In this document: positions 61,259 through 64,000 of the stretch, piece after piece | How the letters are laid out: the number at the start of each line of letters is the position of its first letter | Numbering within the stretch: the stretch's first letter is position 1 | NCBI RefSeq assembly: GCF_005925345.1 | Contig: NZ_SSHJ01000017.1 | Span: forward strand, 1-64,000 | Direction: 5' to 3' | DNA: 64,000 nt | From: Pedobacter ureilyticus | GTDB lineage: Bacteria; Bacteroidota; Bacteroidia; Sphingobacteriales; Sphingobacteriaceae | Position numbers and translations under genes: made by a program | The notes under the pieces: model-generated | What the model saw: the letters and a program-made list of their open reading frames with translations, nothing else | The model's database searches: none | Told to the model about the DNA's origin: nothing

Positions 61259-61966
61259 TTACTGCGTTAATTTTTTAAAAATATCTTCCAAAGAAGCCCC
61301 AGCATGCTCTTTTTTAAGATCGGCAATGGCTGCGTTAGCTACCAAAGCACCTTTATTGATAATGATCACATCATCGCAAAGCGCTTCCACTTCTTGCATG
61401 ATATGTGTAGAAATAATTACGGTTTTATCCTTACCTAAGTTTTTAATTAATGCCCTAATATCGGTTAACTGATTGGGGTCTAAACCAGAGGTAGGCTCAT
61501 CTAAAATCAGTACCTGAGGTTGGTGGATAATAGCTTGTGCTAAACCGACACGTTGCTTGTAGCCTTTAGATAGCATTCCGATTTTTTTGTGCTGTTCTTG
61601 CGTTAAACCTACCAATTTAATCACATCTTCAACCCGTTTGGATCTGTTTTTGAGCCCATAGGTTTCGGCAACAAAGCCTAAAAACTCGCGAACATACATG
61701 TCTATATACAAAGGCGTGTTTTCTGGAAGGTAACCAATCAGTTTTTTGATTTCTAGCGGCTCCAATTTCATGTCTTTACCTGCAATTTCGGCTTGGCCAG
61801 AAGTAGGCTGCAAATAACCTGTCAGCATTTTCATGGTGGTAGATTTACCAGCACCATTTGGACCTAAAAAGCCCAATATACGACCAGGCTTCGCTTCGAA
61901 ATTAATTTGGTTTACTGCCTTTTGTTCACCATAGTGTTTGGCTAAATTTCTTACTATTACACTCAA
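61259..61966 (-). CDS. gldA: Gliding-type ABC transporter ATP-binding protein GldA
   Basis: A 235-residue ATPase: Walker A GPNGAGKST, signature LSKGYKQRVGLAQAI and Walker B VLILDEPTSGLDPNQL, with the ABC-2/GldA-type C-terminus. It starts 4 nt after the upstream phosphodiesterase stop, so it is probably driven from the promoter at 62915-62942. The permease and auxiliary genes are downstream beyond three barrel genes. Confidence 0.92.
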   Translation of the reverse strand: MSVIVRNLAKHYGEQKAVNQINFEAKPGRILGFLGPNGAGKSTTMKMLTGYLQPTSGQAEIAGKDMKLEPLEIKKLIGYLPENTPLYIDMYVREFLGFVAETYGLKNRSKRVEDVIKLVGLTQEQHKKIGMLSKGYKQRVGLAQAIIHQPQVLILDEPTSGLDPNQLTDIRALIKNLGKDKTVIISTHIMQEVEALCDDVIIINKGALVANAAIADLKKEHAGASLEDIFKKLTQ

Positions 61967-61970
61967 AATA

Positions 61971-62888
61971 TTATCGCTTTAAGTTTTTAAAAAGCAACTG
62001 CTTATCGTTACGATAAGCATCTAATTGCTCGCCAGCTAAAACTACCTCATCGGTAGAAAGCACATCGGCACCATTGGCTACCAAATTGCGATATACCTGT
62101 TTATTTTTATTTGCCTTTGCACTTCTATCTAAGTTGCCCATGGTGCCCAAAATAGCACTAATCTTCTTATTATTTAGATATTTATAAAGGCTTTGATCTG
62201 GCTCGGCAACACCTACAAAGGCAACAATTTTATCATTGGGCACCCCCATTTGGTTTAAACGCTCCAAATCTTCGGGGCTCTTTACTGTAGCAGAAATCAT
62301 CAAATCTGGCGCCAACTCATGCACCTTAGCAGCTTGATTAGCGTTGTAGGTAATGATGATGGAATTGTTTTCTGATTTAGTTTTGCGTACAGCTGCAATA
62401 ATTTTCTCGTAAGGCACTCCCCTTTTGATATCAATAGTGAAAAGCACTTTATTTTTACCCCACTTTAACACCTCTTCTAGTGTAGGGATTTTAAAATCGG
62501 TTATTTTTCCCTCATCATCTTTTAAAGTAAACTTTTGCAGCTCGCTGTAAGTATAAGAAGAAACTAAGCCCGCACCTGTAGAAGTTCGATCCAGCTTATC
62601 ATCATGCATAATTACTAAGGTAGAATCTTTACTTAAAGCCACATCGAACTCAATAATTACAGGCTGATAAGTGGTGGCATTTTCAAAAGTTTCAATGGCA
62701 TTTTCGGGGAAACCTGGCATTGGCCCACCACGGTGCGCACTTAACAAAGGATATTTCCCCGTTTTTTTGTTCAAGAAATCTTGAAATTCTTTAGCCGTTT
62801 TAAAGCTAATGTAATAATGCTTAGCTGGCGCAATACAGGCAAGCCCGGATAAAGTAATTGCTAAAAATAAGAGTTGTATTTTTTTCAT
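61971..62888 (-). CDS. Exported glycerophosphodiester phosphodiesterase-family protein (third)
   Basis: A 305-residue protein with a signal peptide (ending IAPAK, about 22). Motifs SAHRGGPMPGFPENA, IEFDVALSKDS and MHDDKLDRTSTGAG hold the catalytic His pair and metal ligands. It is related to the two at 48703 and 49672 but more distant in loops. It is followed after 4 nt by gldA. Confidence 0.88.
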   Translation of the reverse strand: MKKIQLLFLAITLSGLACIAPAKHYYISFKTAKEFQDFLNKKTGKYPLLSAHRGGPMPGFPENAIETFENATTYQPVIIEFDVALSKDSTLVIMHDDKLDRTSTGAGLVSSYTYSELQKFTLKDDEGKITDFKIPTLEEVLKWGKNKVLFTIDIKRGVPYEKIIAAVRKTKSENNSIIITYNANQAAKVHELAPDLMISATVKSPEDLERLNQMGVPNDKIVAFVGVAEPDQSLYKYLNNKKISAILGTMGNLDRSAKANKNKQVYRNLVANGADVLSTDEVVLAGEQLDAYRNDKQLLFKNLKR

Positions 62889-62914
62889 CTAATTTTTTTA
62901 ACGATGATGAAATG

Positions 62915-62942
62915 CAAAGGTAGTTTTTGTTTTACCAGCCAA
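62915..62942 (-). promoter_or_regulatory. Promoter of the third phosphodiesterase and gldA (TTG-N17-TACCTTTG)
   Basis: On the minus strand TTG (62942-62940), 17 nt, TACCTTTG (62922-62915). The -7 box is the same as those at the left end of the window. It gives a leader of about 20 nt before the start at 62888. Confidence 0.75.
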
Positions 62943-62975
62943 GAAATTTAAGGACGTTTAGTTGTGCCAAATGCT

Positions 62976-64000
62976 TCACCTCTTCAAAAAATTCCAAACG
63001 GAATCTTCTTTTTTATTTTTTTTGTCTTGGATAAGTGCAGCAACGACTTGATCTAATAAATTTTCATTCTCGCTAACCAATTTATCGGCAAGCGAAATAA
63101 TTTTTTGAATGTTATGCGGTGTAGCGGCATCCATAGCGGGATCAATTGAGGATAAATTATTAGGTTCGATACGAATGTAATTACCACTTTTCTTAACAGA
63201 GTGGAAAAGCTGTTTCATAAAATAATCTGTGCTCTCGGCAGAACTGCTGCTCATGATATCTACCAGCGCCGGACCTATAGAAATTGCTCGTTTCTTTTTA
63301 AAATCTTCGTAGTTGTAGGATATTTTAGATAAACCTGTACCCAGAGACAGCACCCAAAAATCATCTATTTTATAAGTATTGTAGTTTTTAATAACCTCCA
63401 GCAAAGCTGATAACGAAGGGTTGTGCGCAAATACGCCACCATCTACCAAAGGATAGCGAGTTTTGGCCAATGAGAAAATTTCTGCCACTGAGAAATAGGT
63501 TGGCGCAGCTGAAGTTGCTCTACAAACATCTCTAATGAAGAAATCACGAGAATCACCATGAGAAATTGCTTTCTGTTGGCGAAAGAGATGGTTTTTACGG
63601 AGTTCGATATCGTAAGCCGTGATGATACAAGGCCTGATCAATTCACTTAATTTTTTATCTCCAAAATAACCATAAAGCACTTTTTCTAAAATTGTAGCAT
63701 CATAAAGCTCGCTCAGCAAACCAAATTTACTAAGGAAACGACGCCATGGTTTTGCGGCAAATATTTCTACTCCATGATTAAGGTATATATCAAGCGCTTG
63801 TTTTGCACTATATTTTTGCTTAGTGGGCTCATCATCGCTAGGGCACAACAGTATTGATAACAAGATACCGCCTGTACTTGTGCCAGCAAAAAAATCGAAA
63901 TAATCGGTAAGATGGGCATTGGGGTTTTGGGTTGCTCGCTGAATTTTATCTTCCAATGCTACCAAAATCATCCCTGGTATAATACCACGAATACCACCGC
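62976..64000 (-). CDS. Patatin-like phospholipase, cut by the right edge
   Basis: The frame is open to the window edge and reads GGIRGIIPG just before the first Met (63971), so the oxyanion-hole motif G-G-x-R-G lies upstream and the real start is outside the window. The nucleophile elbow is FFAGTSTGG (G-x-S-x-G) and the catalytic Asp is in VDGGVFAHNPS. So it is a Ser-Asp dyad lipid acyl hydrolase of the patatin family, probably cytoplasmic. At least 340 residues are present here. Confidence 0.9.
   Translation of the reverse strand, partial: GGIRGIIPGMILVALEDKIQRATQNPNAHLTDYFDFFAGTSTGGILLSILLCPSDDEPTKQKYSAKQALDIYLNHGVEIFAAKPWRRFLSKFGLLSELYDATILEKVLYGYFGDKKLSELIRPCIITAYDIELRKNHLFRQQKAISHGDSRDFFIRDVCRATSAAPTYFSVAEIFSLAKTRYPLVDGGVFAHNPSLSALLEVIKNYNTYKIDDFWVLSLGTGLSKISYNYEDFKKKRAISIGPALVDIMSSSSAESTDYFMKQLFHSVKKSGNYIRIEPNNLSSIDPAMDAATPHNIQKIISLADKLVSENENLLDQVVAALIQDKKNKKEDSVWNFLKR

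Overview
The window is a stretch of a Bacteroidota chromosome, most like the Sphingobacteriaceae (Pedobacter and relatives). The evidence is AT-rich coding DNA, SusC/SusD (RagAB) pairs under an ECF sigma/FecR pair, GldA/GldF/GldG gliding-type ABC genes, many lipoproteins and TonB-linked barrels, and promoters of the Bacteroidota type (TTG, 17-23 nt, TAnnTTTG). No phage, conjugative element, CRISPR array, tRNA or rRNA gene is visible. Genus assignment is inference.

Layout. 1-540: three near-perfect minus-strand promoters and a leader that probably drive an rRNA operon lying off the left edge. 1138-3501: CHASE/PAS histidine kinase. 3798-17950: a sigma/anti-sigma-controlled SusCD locus followed by surface lipoproteins, three secreted thioredoxin-fold proteins and a secreted aspartyl protease. 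18061-21561: a small locus with an XRE regulator, a frameshifted lipoprotein, a frameshifted peritrophin-A (CBM14) protein, a secreted protein and an outer-membrane receptor. 21562-30681: an envelope island with a sigma factor, a TPR-bearing candidate anti-sigma factor, a lipoprotein, a PKD/barrel protein, a REP-associated transposase with its REP units, a TPR-CHAT protease-like protein, and a second copy of the TPR membrane protein lacking the anti-sigma part. 30861-36427: glycogen branching enzyme, an ABC ATPase with a tiny membrane partner, and a GH31 glucosidase. 36921-37981: class III Fic protein and a hypothetical. 38014-38368: a palindrome-rich duplicated block. 38394-40819: LolD/FtsX-type ABC transporter with a His-rich loop plus a periplasmic CxxC protein. 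40980-47817: SlyD, a lipoprotein, a DUF255 protein, a PDDEXK (DUF1016) protein, a dipeptide epimerase and a GIN-domain protein. 47910-51751: GlpR-type regulator, two glycerophosphodiester phosphodiesterases and a metallophosphoesterase. 52118-64000: M20 dipeptidase, PLC/S1-P1-type hydrolase, DedA, dnaN, gldG, gldF, three small barrels, gldA, a third phosphodiesterase and a patatin cut by the right edge.

How the parts work together. The STN domain on the SusC protein, with the sigma and FecR genes immediately upstream, points to cell-surface signalling: ligand binding outside releases the sigma factor that transcribes the locus. The CHAT island also begins with a sigma/anti-sigma pair, but here the anti-sigma carries TPR repeats instead of a FecR domain. 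A paralogue of its membrane/TPR half sits tail-to-tail with the CHAT gene. This is the best candidate for an undescribed system in the window. The GlpR-type regulator beside phosphodiesterases that release glycerol-3-phosphate is a coherent phospholipid-salvage group. Several families of dispersed palindromic repeats decorate the intergenic gaps.
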